DNA of 45,088 nt from contig DASSDL010000084.1 in NCBI GenBank assembly GCA_035697145.1, positions 1-45,088 on the forward strand. The letters are read 5' to 3'. Each line of letters opens with the position of its first letter. The first letter of the stretch is position 1. This DNA is from DASQUK01 sp035697145 (GTDB lineage: Bacteria; Actinomycetota; Acidimicrobiia; Acidimicrobiales; VFJN01). The notes under the pieces were generated by a model. It saw only the letters and a list, made by a program, of their open reading frames with translations. It was not told the origin of the DNA and ran no database searches. The translations under genes were made by a program, and so were the position numbers. This document shows, piece by piece, positions 33,907 through 41,845 of the stretch.

Positions 33907-35022
33907 ATGTCCATCGGCTTTAATGCAAAGGTGCGAGGTTGGCGGGGCTCGGCGCGTTGGCTGTCCCTCATCGTGGCCCTCGGTCTGCTGGCCGCCGCCT
34001 GCGGGGACGACGACACGGCGGCCACGGGATCAGACGAGGGCGGCGGCTCCGGCGAGGAGGCGACGGGGGCCGACGCCGAGCCCAGCGGCACCCTGCGGCT
34101 CGGCTACTTCCCCAACGTCACCCACGCCCCGGCCATCATCGGGGTGCAGGAGGGCATCTTCGAGGAAAAGCTGGGCAGCGCCGAGCTCGAGCTGACCACG
34201 TTCAACGCCGGCGGCGAGGCCATCGAGGCGATGCTCGGGGGCTCCATCGACGCAACCTTCATCGGCCCCAACCCCGCCATCAACGGCTACTCCCAGGACA
34301 ATGACCTGCTCAGGATCGTCGCCGGTTCCACCTCCGGGGGCGCGTCGCTCGTCGTGCGCGAGGGCGTCGACTCGGTCGAAGACCTGGCCGGCACGACGCT
34401 GGCCTCCCCGGCGCTCGGCAACACCCAGGACGTCGCCCTGCGTGCCTGGCTCGCCGACGAGGGCTACGAGACCACACAATCTGGTGGCGGCGACGTGGAG
34501 ATCACTCCGCAGGAGAACCCAGACACGCTCACCGCCTTCCTCGACGGCGCCATCGACGGCGCCTGGCTGCCCGAGCCGTGGGCCACCCGCCTGGTCGACG
34601 AGGCCGGAGGCCACGTGCTGTTGAACGAGGCCGACATATGGCCCGACGGCCAGTTCGTCACGACCCACCTCATCGTGAGCGCCGACTATCTGGCGGAGAA
34701 CCCGGCGAACGTCCGGGCACTCATCGACGGCCTGCTCGATGCCATCGACATCGCCAACGACGACGCCGGCCAGGCCCAGGCCATCGTCAACGACGGCATC
34801 GAGGCCGACACCACCAACCGCCTCGAGGACGAGACCATCGCCGGCGCGTGGGAGAACCTGACTTTCACCCCAGACCCGATCGCGTCGTCACTCGAGAAGT
34901 CCAAGGAGGACGCAGTCGAGGTGGAGCTGCTCGAGGACGTCGACCTGGACGGCATCTACGACCTGACCATCCTCAACGAGCTGCTCGCCGAACGGGGCGA
35001 AGCGGAGGTCGACGGCCTGTGA
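33907..35022 (+). CDS. SsuA/NitT-type substrate-binding lipoprotein
   Basis: A 371-residue binding protein with a signal peptide and lipobox LAAACGDD (Cys32), then an acidic Gly/Ser linker. The mature domain has the family pattern RLGYFPNVTHAPAIIGVQEGIFE, FNAGGEAIEAMLGGSIDATFIGPNPAING and DGAWLPEPWATRL. It belongs to the nitrate/sulfonate/taurine/thiamine-precursor group (type II periplasmic-binding fold). Sequence alone does not identify the ligand; no sulfonate-monooxygenase gene is close by, so the sulfonate assignment is weak. It is the first gene of a three-gene importer. Confidence 0.88.
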   Translation: MSIGFNAKVRGWRGSARWLSLIVALGLLAAACGDDDTAATGSDEGGGSGEEATGADAEPSGTLRLGYFPNVTHAPAIIGVQEGIFEEKLGSAELELTTFNAGGEAIEAMLGGSIDATFIGPNPAINGYSQDNDLLRIVAGSTSGGASLVVREGVDSVEDLAGTTLASPALGNTQDVALRAWLADEGYETTQSGGGDVEITPQENPDTLTAFLDGAIDGAWLPEPWATRLVDEAGGHVLLNEADIWPDGQFVTTHLIVSADYLAENPANVRALIDGLLDAIDIANDDAGQAQAIVNDGIEADTTNRLEDETIAGAWENLTFTPDPIASSLEKSKEDAVEVELLEDVDLDGIYDLTILNELLAERGEAEVDGL

Positions 35023-35840
35023 GCGATCACCCCGCCGCCGGCACTCGAGTCGGCGACGCGCCGTCCATATCGGTGCCGAGCGCCCCGCCGGGCCCCCTGC
35101 CGGCGGTGGCGCTGCGTGGGGTCAGCAAGGTCTACGGCGGCGGCCGAACCGCGGTCGCCGCCGTGGATCGCATCGATCTCGACGTCGCCCCGGGTGAGTT
35201 CGTCTGCATCATCGGCGCGTCCGGCTGCGGCAAGAGCACGCTGCTCAACCTGATGGCCGGGCTCGACCGACCGTCGGCGGGCCGGATCGACGTCGAGGGG
35301 CGCACCGCCCTCATGTTCCAGGACGCCGCCCTGTTCCCCTGGCTCACCGTCGCCGCCAACATCGAGCTCGCCCTCAAGCTGCGCAAGATCGCCCGGGCCG
35401 AACGCCAGCCCCGTGTCCGGTCGTTGCTCAAGACCGTGCACCTCGACGCCTTCGCCGACAAGCGCCCGCACGAGCTGTCCGGTGGGATGCGCCAGCGGGT
35501 GGCGCTGGCCCGTGCCTTCGCACAGGACGCCGACGTGCTGCTGATGGACGAGCCGTTCGGTGCGCTCGACGCCATGACCCGGGACATCCTTCACGACGAG
35601 CTCGAGGGCCTCTGGCGCGACCGCAACCTCACCATCGTCTTCGTCACCCACAACGTCCGCGAGGCCGCGCGCCTGTCCGATCGCATCGTCGTCCTGTCGA
35701 GCCGCCCCGGCCGCGTGATCGCCACGTTCGACGTCGGCATCGACAGGCCCCGACGCATCGACTCACCGGAGGTGAGCGAGCTCGCGGCCCAGGTCACCGA
35801 CCGGCTCCGCGAGGAGGTGCGCCGCCATGGCCAGCAATGA
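35019..35840 (+). CDS. ABC transporter ATPase, SsuB/TauB type
   Basis: A 273-residue ATPase. Walker A is GASGCGKST, the Q-loop is LMFQDAALFPW, the signature is LSGGMRQR, Walker B is VLLMDEPFGALD, and the H-loop His is in VTHNVREA. The Phe-Gly-Ala-Leu-Asp form is typical of the NitT/SsuB/TauB group. A Pro-rich N-terminal 25 residues precede the first strand. The GTG start at 35019 overlaps the binding-protein stop (GTGA), and the end overlaps the permease by 14 bases. Confidence 0.93.
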   Translation: MSDHPAAGTRVGDAPSISVPSAPPGPLPAVALRGVSKVYGGGRTAVAAVDRIDLDVAPGEFVCIIGASGCGKSTLLNLMAGLDRPSAGRIDVEGRTALMFQDAALFPWLTVAANIELALKLRKIARAERQPRVRSLLKTVHLDAFADKRPHELSGGMRQRVALARAFAQDADVLLMDEPFGALDAMTRDILHDELEGLWRDRNLTIVFVTHNVREAARLSDRIVVLSSRPGRVIATFDVGIDRPRRIDSPEVSELAAQVTDRLREEVRRHGQQ

Positions 35841-36717
35841 GGCCACGACGTCAGTGCTCGAACGAGGGCTCGAACAGGAGCTCGCAGGGCTCGACCTCCT
35901 CGAGCTCGCCGACCAATCCAAGGAGTCGAGGGGTCGGCGCATCTGGAGCGCCACCTGGCCGAAGCTCGCAGCCATCGCGCTCGGCATCGGCATCTGGCAG
36001 GTCGTCGTATTGTCGGGGTGGAAGCCGCAGGCCGCGCTGGCATCGCCGAAGGAGGCGTGGGACGACCTCTGGCGCTACGCCATCGACGGCACGTTGGGCA
36101 CCGCGGTCCGCATCACGATGCGTCGCGCCGCCACGGGGTTCGCCCTTGCGGTCGTGATCGGCACCGTCGTGGGCAGCCTCGTGGCGCGTGTGCGCATCCT
36201 GCGTGCTGCCTTCGGGTCGCTCATCACCGGCGTCCAGACCATGCCCTCGATCGCCTGGTTCCCGCTGGCGATCCTGCTGTTCCAGCTCTCCGAAGAGGCG
36301 ATCCTCTTCGTGGTCGTGTTGGGGGCGGCGCCCGCCATCGCCAACGGACTCATCGCCGGCACCGACAACATTCCCCCCATCCTCTTGCGGGCCGGCCGGG
36401 TCCTCGGGGCGCGTGGGCTCAGCGCCTACCGCTACGTCATCATGCCCGCATCGCTGCCGTCGTTCGTCGCCGGCTTGAAGCAGGGTTGGGCGTTCGCGTG
36501 GCGGAGCCTGATGGCCGGCGAGTTGCTCGTCACGGTCCGTGGCCAGGCGTCGATCGGGTTCCTGCTGCAGCAGAACCGCGCCGTCAACAACTCGTCCGGG
36601 TTGATCGCATCGATGATTGTGATCCTGGTCATCGGGATCCTGGTCGACTCGCTCTTCTTCGGCACGATGGAGCGTGCCATCCGCCGGCGCTGGGGGCTGC
36701 TCGAACCGGGTCGATGA
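35827..36717 (+). CDS. ABC permease, SsuC/TauC type
   Basis: A 296-residue inner-membrane protein with six predicted helices. The cytoplasmic coupling loop is LGARGLSAYRYVIMPASLPSFVAGL, a classical binding-protein-dependent transport motif with Gly and Pro positions. The helix GVQTMPSIAWFPLAILLF and GELLVTVRGQASIGFLL are SsuC-like. It forms the membrane channel with the ATPase encoded just before it. A leading acidic segment of about 35 residues is cytoplasmic. Confidence 0.93.
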   Translation: MASNEATTSVLERGLEQELAGLDLLELADQSKESRGRRIWSATWPKLAAIALGIGIWQVVVLSGWKPQAALASPKEAWDDLWRYAIDGTLGTAVRITMRRAATGFALAVVIGTVVGSLVARVRILRAAFGSLITGVQTMPSIAWFPLAILLFQLSEEAILFVVVLGAAPAIANGLIAGTDNIPPILLRAGRVLGARGLSAYRYVIMPASLPSFVAGLKQGWAFAWRSLMAGELLVTVRGQASIGFLLQQNRAVNNSSGLIASMIVILVIGILVDSLFFGTMERAIRRRWGLLEPGR

Positions 36718-36729
36718 CCACGTCGATCC

Positions 36730-36759
36730 GGGCCTCACCGGTCTTGGAGGCCCTACGCT
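36730..36759 (+). promoter_or_regulatory. Inverted repeat and -10 element before the acyl-CoA dehydrogenase
   Basis: GGGCCTC (36730-36736) and GAGGCCC (36747-36753) form a perfect 7-base repeat with a 10-base loop, followed at once by TACGCT (36754-36759), 7 bases before the ATG. The repeat could terminate the importer operon or be an operator over the -35 region. Confidence 0.4.
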
Positions 36760-36766
36760 CGCGGCC

Positions 36767-37963
36767 ATGACCGATGCCAGTGCCCTCGTCGCCGAGCGGA
36801 TCGACAAGCTGTTGGCGGAGCTCGACCCGGCGTCGACCGATCCCGTGGAGTTCCGCGGCCGCCAGTACGACCTGGGGCTCGCCTGGGTGCACTTCCCCGA
36901 GGGGTCCGGAGGATTGGGCGTGCCCCCGGCCTTGCAGCGACAGGTCGACGAGCGGGTGTTCGCCGCGGGCGCCGCGCCTCCGGCCAGCCGCGAGTTCTTC
37001 GGGTGGACACTGGCGGCGCCGACCGTGGCCACCAACGGCGACGAGGCGCTGCACGAGCGGCTGCTGCGGCGCATGTTCACGGGGGAGGACGCCTGGTGCC
37101 AGCTCTTCAGCGAGCCGGGGGCCGGGTCCGACCTGGCCGCTCTCGCCACCCGGGCGGTGCGCGACGGGGACGAGTGGGTGATCAGCGGCCAGAAGGTGTG
37201 GAACACCCTGGCGCACATCGCGGACCGGGGCATGCTCGTGGCCCGCACCGATCCTGAGGTACCCAAGCACAAGGGGCTCACCTACTTCGCCCTCGACATG
37301 CACGCACCTGGCGTCGAGGTCCGGCCCCTGCGGCAGATGACGGGCGAGGCCGAGTTCAACGAGGTCTACATGTCCGAGGTGCGCGTGCCCGACGCCGACC
37401 GCATCGGCGACGTCGGTGACGGCTGGCGGGTGGCGATGACCACGCTCATGAACGAGCGCACGGTCATCGGGGGCGGGGGCGGCATGCCCCGGCGTGGCTC
37501 CGGAGCCATCGCCGAGGCGGTGCGCATCTGGCAGGACGAGGCCGCGGACCACCATCCGGCGATGCGGGACCGGCTCATGCGGCTGTGGATCGAGACCGAG
37601 GTGCTGCGGCTCACCAACATCCGAGCATCGGAGAACCGGAAGGCCGGCAACCCGGGTCCCGAGGGATCGATCGCCAAGCTGGGCTTCGCCGAGATCAACA
37701 AGGCGGTCTACGACCTGTGCGTCGACCTGCTGGGCCCCGCGGCGCTGGAGGGCTACGACTACACGATGCGTCGGGCCGAGAGCCTGGGGCTCGTGGGCCC
37801 GCCGGGCACGGGGCGCAAGATGTTCCTGCGGTCCCGGGCCAACTCGATCGAGGGCGGCACGTCGGAGATCCAGCGCAACATCCTCGGTGAGCGGGTGCTG
37901 GGTCTGCCCGGCGAGCCGCGGGTCGACAAGGAACTGCCCTGGTCGCAGGTGCCGCGGAGCTGA
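36767..37963 (+). CDS. Acyl-CoA dehydrogenase, stand-alone
   Basis: A 398-residue FAD enzyme that introduces an alpha-beta double bond into an acyl-CoA. It has LFSEPGAGSDLAALATRA and ISGQKVWNTLAHIADRGM (FAD and substrate sites), and a C-terminal SIEGGTSEIQRNILGERVLGLP. Its FAD-binding motif is complete, unlike that of the downstream minus-strand subunit near 43 kb. It is probably a homotetrameric or homodimeric member acting on a long or branched acyl group. It is followed by a region with alternative hairpins and then the cyclase-family gene on the same strand. Confidence 0.92.
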   Translation: MTDASALVAERIDKLLAELDPASTDPVEFRGRQYDLGLAWVHFPEGSGGLGVPPALQRQVDERVFAAGAAPPASREFFGWTLAAPTVATNGDEALHERLLRRMFTGEDAWCQLFSEPGAGSDLAALATRAVRDGDEWVISGQKVWNTLAHIADRGMLVARTDPEVPKHKGLTYFALDMHAPGVEVRPLRQMTGEAEFNEVYMSEVRVPDADRIGDVGDGWRVAMTTLMNERTVIGGGGGMPRRGSGAIAEAVRIWQDEAADHHPAMRDRLMRLWIETEVLRLTNIRASENRKAGNPGPEGSIAKLGFAEINKAVYDLCVDLLGPAALEGYDYTMRRAESLGLVGPPGTGRKMFLRSRANSIEGGTSEIQRNILGERVLGLPGEPRVDKELPWSQVPRS

Positions 37964-37979
37964 GGGGTTTCCGGCAGTC

Positions 37980-38028
37980 TGGCGTCTCTGGCGCCGAAAT
38001 CCCGGCGTGGGAGACGCCAAATCGGGAT
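37980..38028 (+). repeat. Mutually exclusive hairpins before the cyclase-family gene
   Basis: Hairpin A: TGGCGTCTC (37980-37988) with GAGACGCCA (38011-38019), plus an inner CGCCG/CGGCG stem (37992-37996, 38003-38007) and a 6-base loop. Hairpin B: ATCCCG (37999-38004) with CGGGAT (38023-38028), supported by GGCGT/ACGCC. A and B share bases and cannot form together. The ATG at 38041 follows, so this could be a terminator for the dehydrogenase gene or a leader switch. Confidence 0.45.
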
Positions 38029-38040
38029 AGACCGGCCGGC

Positions 38041-38697
38041 ATGCCCACGATCGTCGACCTGAGCCACGTGCTGGAGGACGGGACCATCACCTATCCCGGG
38101 CTACCCGCGCCGGTGATCTCCGACCATCTCAGTCGCGAGGCGTCACGCCTGCGGTACGCACCCGGCTACGAGTTCCATATCGGGCGCATCGACATGGTCT
38201 CCAACACCGGGACCTACCTCGACACGCCGTTCCACCGCTACCCCGACGGCCACGACCTCGCCGGGCTCGACCCCGCCCGAGTGGTCGGGGTACGAGGGAT
38301 CGTGCTCGACGCCGCTGCGGACCAGGAGATCCCGGCGACCCTGCTCGACGGGCTCGAACTGGCGGGGCACGCCGTGCTGTTCCGCACCGGGTGGGACCGC
38401 CATTGGGGGACCGAGCGCTACGGCGAGCCCGACCATCCCTACCTGAGCGTGGCCGCGGCCGAACGCCTGGCCGAGGGCGCAGCCGCGGTCGTGGGGATCG
38501 ATTCGGTGAACATCGACGGAACCCGCACGGGCGAGCGGCCGATCCACTCGGTGCTGCTGGCCGCCGGCGTGCCGATCATCGAGCACCTCACGGGCCTCGA
38601 CCAGATCGACGGGCGACCGTTCACGTTCGTTGCGGTGCCCCCGGCGATCCGCGGGATGGGCACGTTCCCGGTGCGGGCGCTGGCGGTCATCGCCTGA
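38041..38697 (+). CDS. Cyclase-family hydrolase (kynurenine-formamidase-like)
   Basis: A 218-residue protein of the cyclase/kynurenine formamidase family. It begins IVDLSHVLEDGTITYPG, as these do. The metal-binding motif HxGTHxDxPxH reads NTGTYLDTPFH (residues 55-65): Asn replaces the first His and Tyr the second, while Asp61 and His65 remain. The later GIDSVNIDG and the last His of PIHSVLL are kept. Related sequences with the NTGTY form are familiar, so a divergent hydrolase of unknown substrate is more likely than decay. It is directly followed by an MFS gene, which starts right after its stop. Confidence 0.82.
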   Translation: MPTIVDLSHVLEDGTITYPGLPAPVISDHLSREASRLRYAPGYEFHIGRIDMVSNTGTYLDTPFHRYPDGHDLAGLDPARVVGVRGIVLDAAADQEIPATLLDGLELAGHAVLFRTGWDRHWGTERYGEPDHPYLSVAAAERLAEGAAAVVGIDSVNIDGTRTGERPIHSVLLAAGVPIIEHLTGLDQIDGRPFTFVAVPPAIRGMGTFPVRALAVIA

Positions 38698-39924
38698 GTG
38701 CCCGGGCTCGGCGCGCGTCGAACGCCTCGGGTGAGCGCCGTGGCGGTGGCGTTCGTCGCCAACGGGCTCGGTGGACCGAGCTTCCTGGCCCGGCTGCCCG
38801 AGCGCCAGTCCGACCTCGGGCTCTCCGACGCCACTTTGGGGCTCACGCTGGTCGGCATGGCGCTGGGTGCCATGGCCGCCAGTCCCGCGGCCGGCGGGTT
38901 GGTGAGCCGATTGGGCAGCCGGCCGGTGCTGGTGATCGCCGCCGCTGGCCTCGGTGCCAGTCTGTGGACGGTCGGAGCCGCGCCCAACGCCCCGACGCTG
39001 TTCGCCGCGCTGACCTTGGTCGGTGCCACCGACGCCGCCATGGACATCTCCATGAACGCCAACGGCGCGGCTTACGAGAACCGTTCGGGCCGGTCGGTGA
39101 TGCACGGGCTGCACGGCACCTGGAGCCTGGGCGCGCTGGCCGCAGCCGGGATCGCCGCCGCCAGTGCCGCCACCGGCGTCCCGCTCACGGTGCACCTGGC
39201 ACTGGCCGGTGCCGTGATCGCCGGCAGCGTGCTCGTTGCGCGCCAGGGCCTGGTCGGCGGTGACGCGCAGCCGCGGGTTGCCGCCGGCCCCGCCGACCCC
39301 GGTGGTGGAGGCGAGCCGGCTGCGCCGTCCCGGCCTCGGCTGATCAGGCCCATCGTCGTCCTCGCCGCCGCCACGGTGGGCGGCGCCATCATCGAGGGAG
39401 CGCCGTCCGACTGGTCCGCCATCCAGATGGAGCGCATGGGAGTGGGGAGCGGCGTCTCGGCACTTGGGTACGCCGCATTCATGGCCGGAATGGTGGGCGG
39501 GCGCTTCGCCGGAGACCGTCTCACCGATCGGCTCGGCGGCGCCGTCGTGCTGCGTGGCGGCACCGCGCTGGTCGCCGTCGGGCTGGTGACGGGGATCGCC
39601 GTGAACCAGCCCGCCCCGTTCGCCATAGGGTTGGCGCTCGCCGGACTGGGTGCCGCAGGCTTCTTCCCACTGGCGTTCTCCGCCGCCGCCCGGACGGCGG
39701 GCGTGTCGCCCGGATCGGGCGCCGCCACCGTCTCGCTGGCCGCCCGACTGGGGTTCATGCTCGAGCCGCTGCTCATGGGCGCGGTCGCCGACCTGGTGGG
39801 CTTGCGCTGGGCGTTCGGGCTGGTGGCCGGGGTGGCGCTCGTGGTGGCGGCCACGGCGCCTCGGATCGTCGCCGGCGCCGGCCCCCCGGCCACGGTGCGG
39901 CTGGTCGACGTCAGGGAGCCGTGA
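38698..39924 (+). CDS. MFS transporter
   Basis: A 408-residue, twelve-helix MFS protein. The N-terminal half has LARLPERQSDLGLSDATLGLTL, and the second half has SDWSAIQMERMGVGSGVSALGYAAFMAGMVGGRFAGDRLTDRLG, the pattern of YbjJ/FucP-like exporters. The GTG start is immediately after the cyclase stop (no gap), so the two are co-translated. Another GTG about 10 codons later is possible. Substrate unknown; export of the cyclase product is a possible link. Its end abuts the stump of an SDR gene on the other strand. Confidence 0.87.
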   Translation: MPGLGARRTPRVSAVAVAFVANGLGGPSFLARLPERQSDLGLSDATLGLTLVGMALGAMAASPAAGGLVSRLGSRPVLVIAAAGLGASLWTVGAAPNAPTLFAALTLVGATDAAMDISMNANGAAYENRSGRSVMHGLHGTWSLGALAAAGIAAASAATGVPLTVHLALAGAVIAGSVLVARQGLVGGDAQPRVAAGPADPGGGGEPAAPSRPRLIRPIVVLAAATVGGAIIEGAPSDWSAIQMERMGVGSGVSALGYAAFMAGMVGGRFAGDRLTDRLGGAVVLRGGTALVAVGLVTGIAVNQPAPFAIGLALAGLGAAGFFPLAFSAAARTAGVSPGSGAATVSLAARLGFMLEPLLMGAVADLVGLRWAFGLVAGVALVVAATAPRIVAGAGPPATVRLVDVREP

Positions 39925-39998
39925 TCCGACAACCCGATGCCGCGAGTTCCCCCGGTCACGAGGGCGGTCTTGCCGGCGATCGAGAAGAGGTCGTTCAT
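39925..39998 (-). pseudogene. Truncated SDR gene, N-terminal stump
   Basis: From the ATG at 39998 the minus strand reads MNDLFSIAGKTALVTGG, then TRGIGL, the unmistakable start of a short-chain dehydrogenase with the TGxxxGIG nucleotide motif. After about 24 codons the match stops and the frame runs into the antisense of the MFS gene. The ATG is 8 bases after the stop of the carboxyltransferase gene, so this was once the next gene in that leftward operon. The rest has been lost, most simply by deletion or inversion with its break near 39925. Confidence 0.85.
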
Positions 39999-40006
39999 CT
40001 GGGATC

Positions 40007-41845
40007 TCACCAGGTGTCGATGTAGGCCCGCTTCTTGGTGGCGCGGGGACCCGCGGGTGGCGGGGCGGCGCCGAAGGTGGTGGAGATCCAGCGCCGGCTG
40101 TCGGCGGGGTCGATCACGTCGTCAATCTCGAAATGGGTGGCCGCGTTGAGCGCCTTGCCGTGCTCGTAGGCCTGGGCGACCATACGCTCGAAGGCCCGAT
40201 CGCGCTCGTCGGGATCGTCGATCGCCGCGAGCTCGGTGCGGTAGCCGAGCCGCACCGCCCCCTCCAACCCCATCCCACCGAACTCGCCGGTGGGCCAAGC
40301 CACGCAGAACAGCGGCGCCTTGAAGCTGCCCGCGGCCATGGCCTGCGCGCCGAGCCCATAGCCCTTGCGGAGGACGATCGTGCCGGTGGGCACGGTGAGG
40401 TTGGCACCGGTGACGAACAGCCTGCTGGCGTGGCGTACAAGCGCCGTGGCCTCGGCGTCGGGGCCCACCATGATCCCCGGGGTGTCGCACAGGAACAGCA
40501 GGGGCAGGTCGAAGGCGTCGCAGAGCTGCATGAACCGGGCGGCCTTGTCGGCGCCGTCGGCATCGATGGCCCCGGCCTGGTGGGCGGGGTTGTTGGCCAC
40601 GATGCCGAGAGGCCGGCCCTCGACCCGGGCCAGCATCGTGATCATCCCCGGACCGAATGCGGCGCGCAGCTCGAGGACCGAGCCCGTGTCCGCCAGGGCG
40701 TCGATCACCGCGCGGACGTCGTAGACCCGCCGCCGGTTCTCGGGGATGAGGTCGCGCAGCGCGGCCTGGTCCGCGCACGCCCAGCCATCCTGGGGGCCGC
40801 CGAAGTAGGACAGGTAGCGCTTGGCCACGGCCACGGCCTCGGCCTCGTCGGCGACCGGGATGTCCACCACACCGTTGGCGACCTGGACATCGAGCGGCCC
40901 GATCTCCTCGGGTGCGAACACTCCCAGCCCGCCGCCCTCGATCATGGCGGGGCCGCCCATGCCGATGTTGGATCCGGCCGTGGCGATCACCACGTCGCAG
41001 CAGCCGAGGATGGCGGCGTTGCCGGCGAAGCACCGCCCGGACGTGATGCCCACGAGCGGCACCCGGCCGCTGAGCCCGCCCCACAGGTTGAAGGCCAGGC
41101 AGTCGAGGCCGGAGACGCCCGCTGCGTCGGTGTCGCCAGGGCGCCCTCCGCCGCCCTCGGCGAAGAACACGACCGGCAGCCGCTGCCGCTCGATCACGTC
41201 GAACAGCCGATCCTTCTTGCGATGGTTCTGAAAGCCCTGCGTTCCCGCCAGCACGGTGTAGTCGTACGACAGCACCGCCGTGGGGCGGCCGTCGACCGTG
41301 CCCACGCCGGCCACCAGGCCGTCGGCGGGCGTGCGGGCGATGAGGTCGTCGAGGGACCGGCGCCGGCGCTGGGCGGCGATGACCAGGGGCCCGTACTCGA
41401 CGAAGCTGCCGGGGTCGACCAGGTCGGCGACGTTCTCGCGCGTGGTGCGCTGCCCGGTGCTGCGGCGACGGGCCACAGCTTCGGGGCGGCTGTCGTCGAG
41501 CCCGACCGCATGGCGCTCGACCACCTCGGCCAGGTCCGCCCGCGACGTCGGGTCGGCGCCGTCCGGTCGAGGTGCCCCACGCGCCGTCTCGGCGGTGCCG
41601 CCGGGCTGGCCCTCCGCTGGTGCGGTCGCCGCCTCGTCGACGACGGCCAGCAGGTCGCCGGGGCCGACGGCGTCGCCGGGCGCGACCGCCACCTTGCCGA
41701 TCGTGCCCGCGGCCCCGGCCTCGACGACGTACTCCATCTTCATGGACTCGACGATCACCACCGGCGACGACGGGCCGACTTGCGCCCCCGGCGCGGCCAC
41801 CACCCGGACAACCGATCCCCGCAGCGGCGAGCGAACCTCGGCCAT
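40007..41845 (-). CDS. Biotin-domain/carboxyltransferase fusion, acyl-CoA carboxylase
   Basis: A 612-residue protein. Residues 1-70 form a biotinyl/lipoyl domain with ESMKMEY (Lys36 is the biotin site). After a Pro/Ala-rich linker, residues about 100-612 form an acyl-CoA carboxylase carboxyltransferase: SYDYTVLAGTQGFQNHRKKDR, AGNAAILGCCDVVIATAGSNIG, and late RKGYGLGAQAMAAG with WPTGEFGGMGLEGAV. The biotin domain usually sits at the C-terminus of the biotin-carboxylase subunit, so a domain N-terminal to carboxyltransferase is unusual. No biotin carboxylase is in the window. It is adjacent, with no gap, to the 3-hydroxyacyl-CoA dehydrogenase upstream. Confidence 0.9.
   Translation of the reverse strand: MAEVRSPLRGSVVRVVAAPGAQVGPSSPVVIVESMKMEYVVEAGAAGTIGKVAVAPGDAVGPGDLLAVVDEAATAPAEGQPGGTAETARGAPRPDGADPTSRADLAEVVERHAVGLDDSRPEAVARRRSTGQRTTRENVADLVDPGSFVEYGPLVIAAQRRRRSLDDLIARTPADGLVAGVGTVDGRPTAVLSYDYTVLAGTQGFQNHRKKDRLFDVIERQRLPVVFFAEGGGGRPGDTDAAGVSGLDCLAFNLWGGLSGRVPLVGITSGRCFAGNAAILGCCDVVIATAGSNIGMGGPAMIEGGGLGVFAPEEIGPLDVQVANGVVDIPVADEAEAVAVAKRYLSYFGGPQDGWACADQAALRDLIPENRRRVYDVRAVIDALADTGSVLELRAAFGPGMITMLARVEGRPLGIVANNPAHQAGAIDADGADKAARFMQLCDAFDLPLLFLCDTPGIMVGPDAEATALVRHASRLFVTGANLTVPTGTIVLRKGYGLGAQAMAAGSFKAPLFCVAWPTGEFGGMGLEGAVRLGYRTELAAIDDPDERDRAFERMVAQAYEHGKALNAATHFEIDDVIDPADSRRWISTTFGAAPPPAGPRATKKRAYIDTW

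Noticed and set aside
33807..34091. N-terminal extension of the IclR protein
   Set aside because: It would overlap the promoter and first codons of the divergent binding-protein gene, and the helix-turn-helix begins soon after the GTG at 33806.
33907..36717. A confident call of sulfonate (Ssu) transport
   Set aside because: The binding protein fits the whole nitrate/sulfonate/taurine/HMP group, and no sulfonate enzyme is nearby, so no gene symbol is given.
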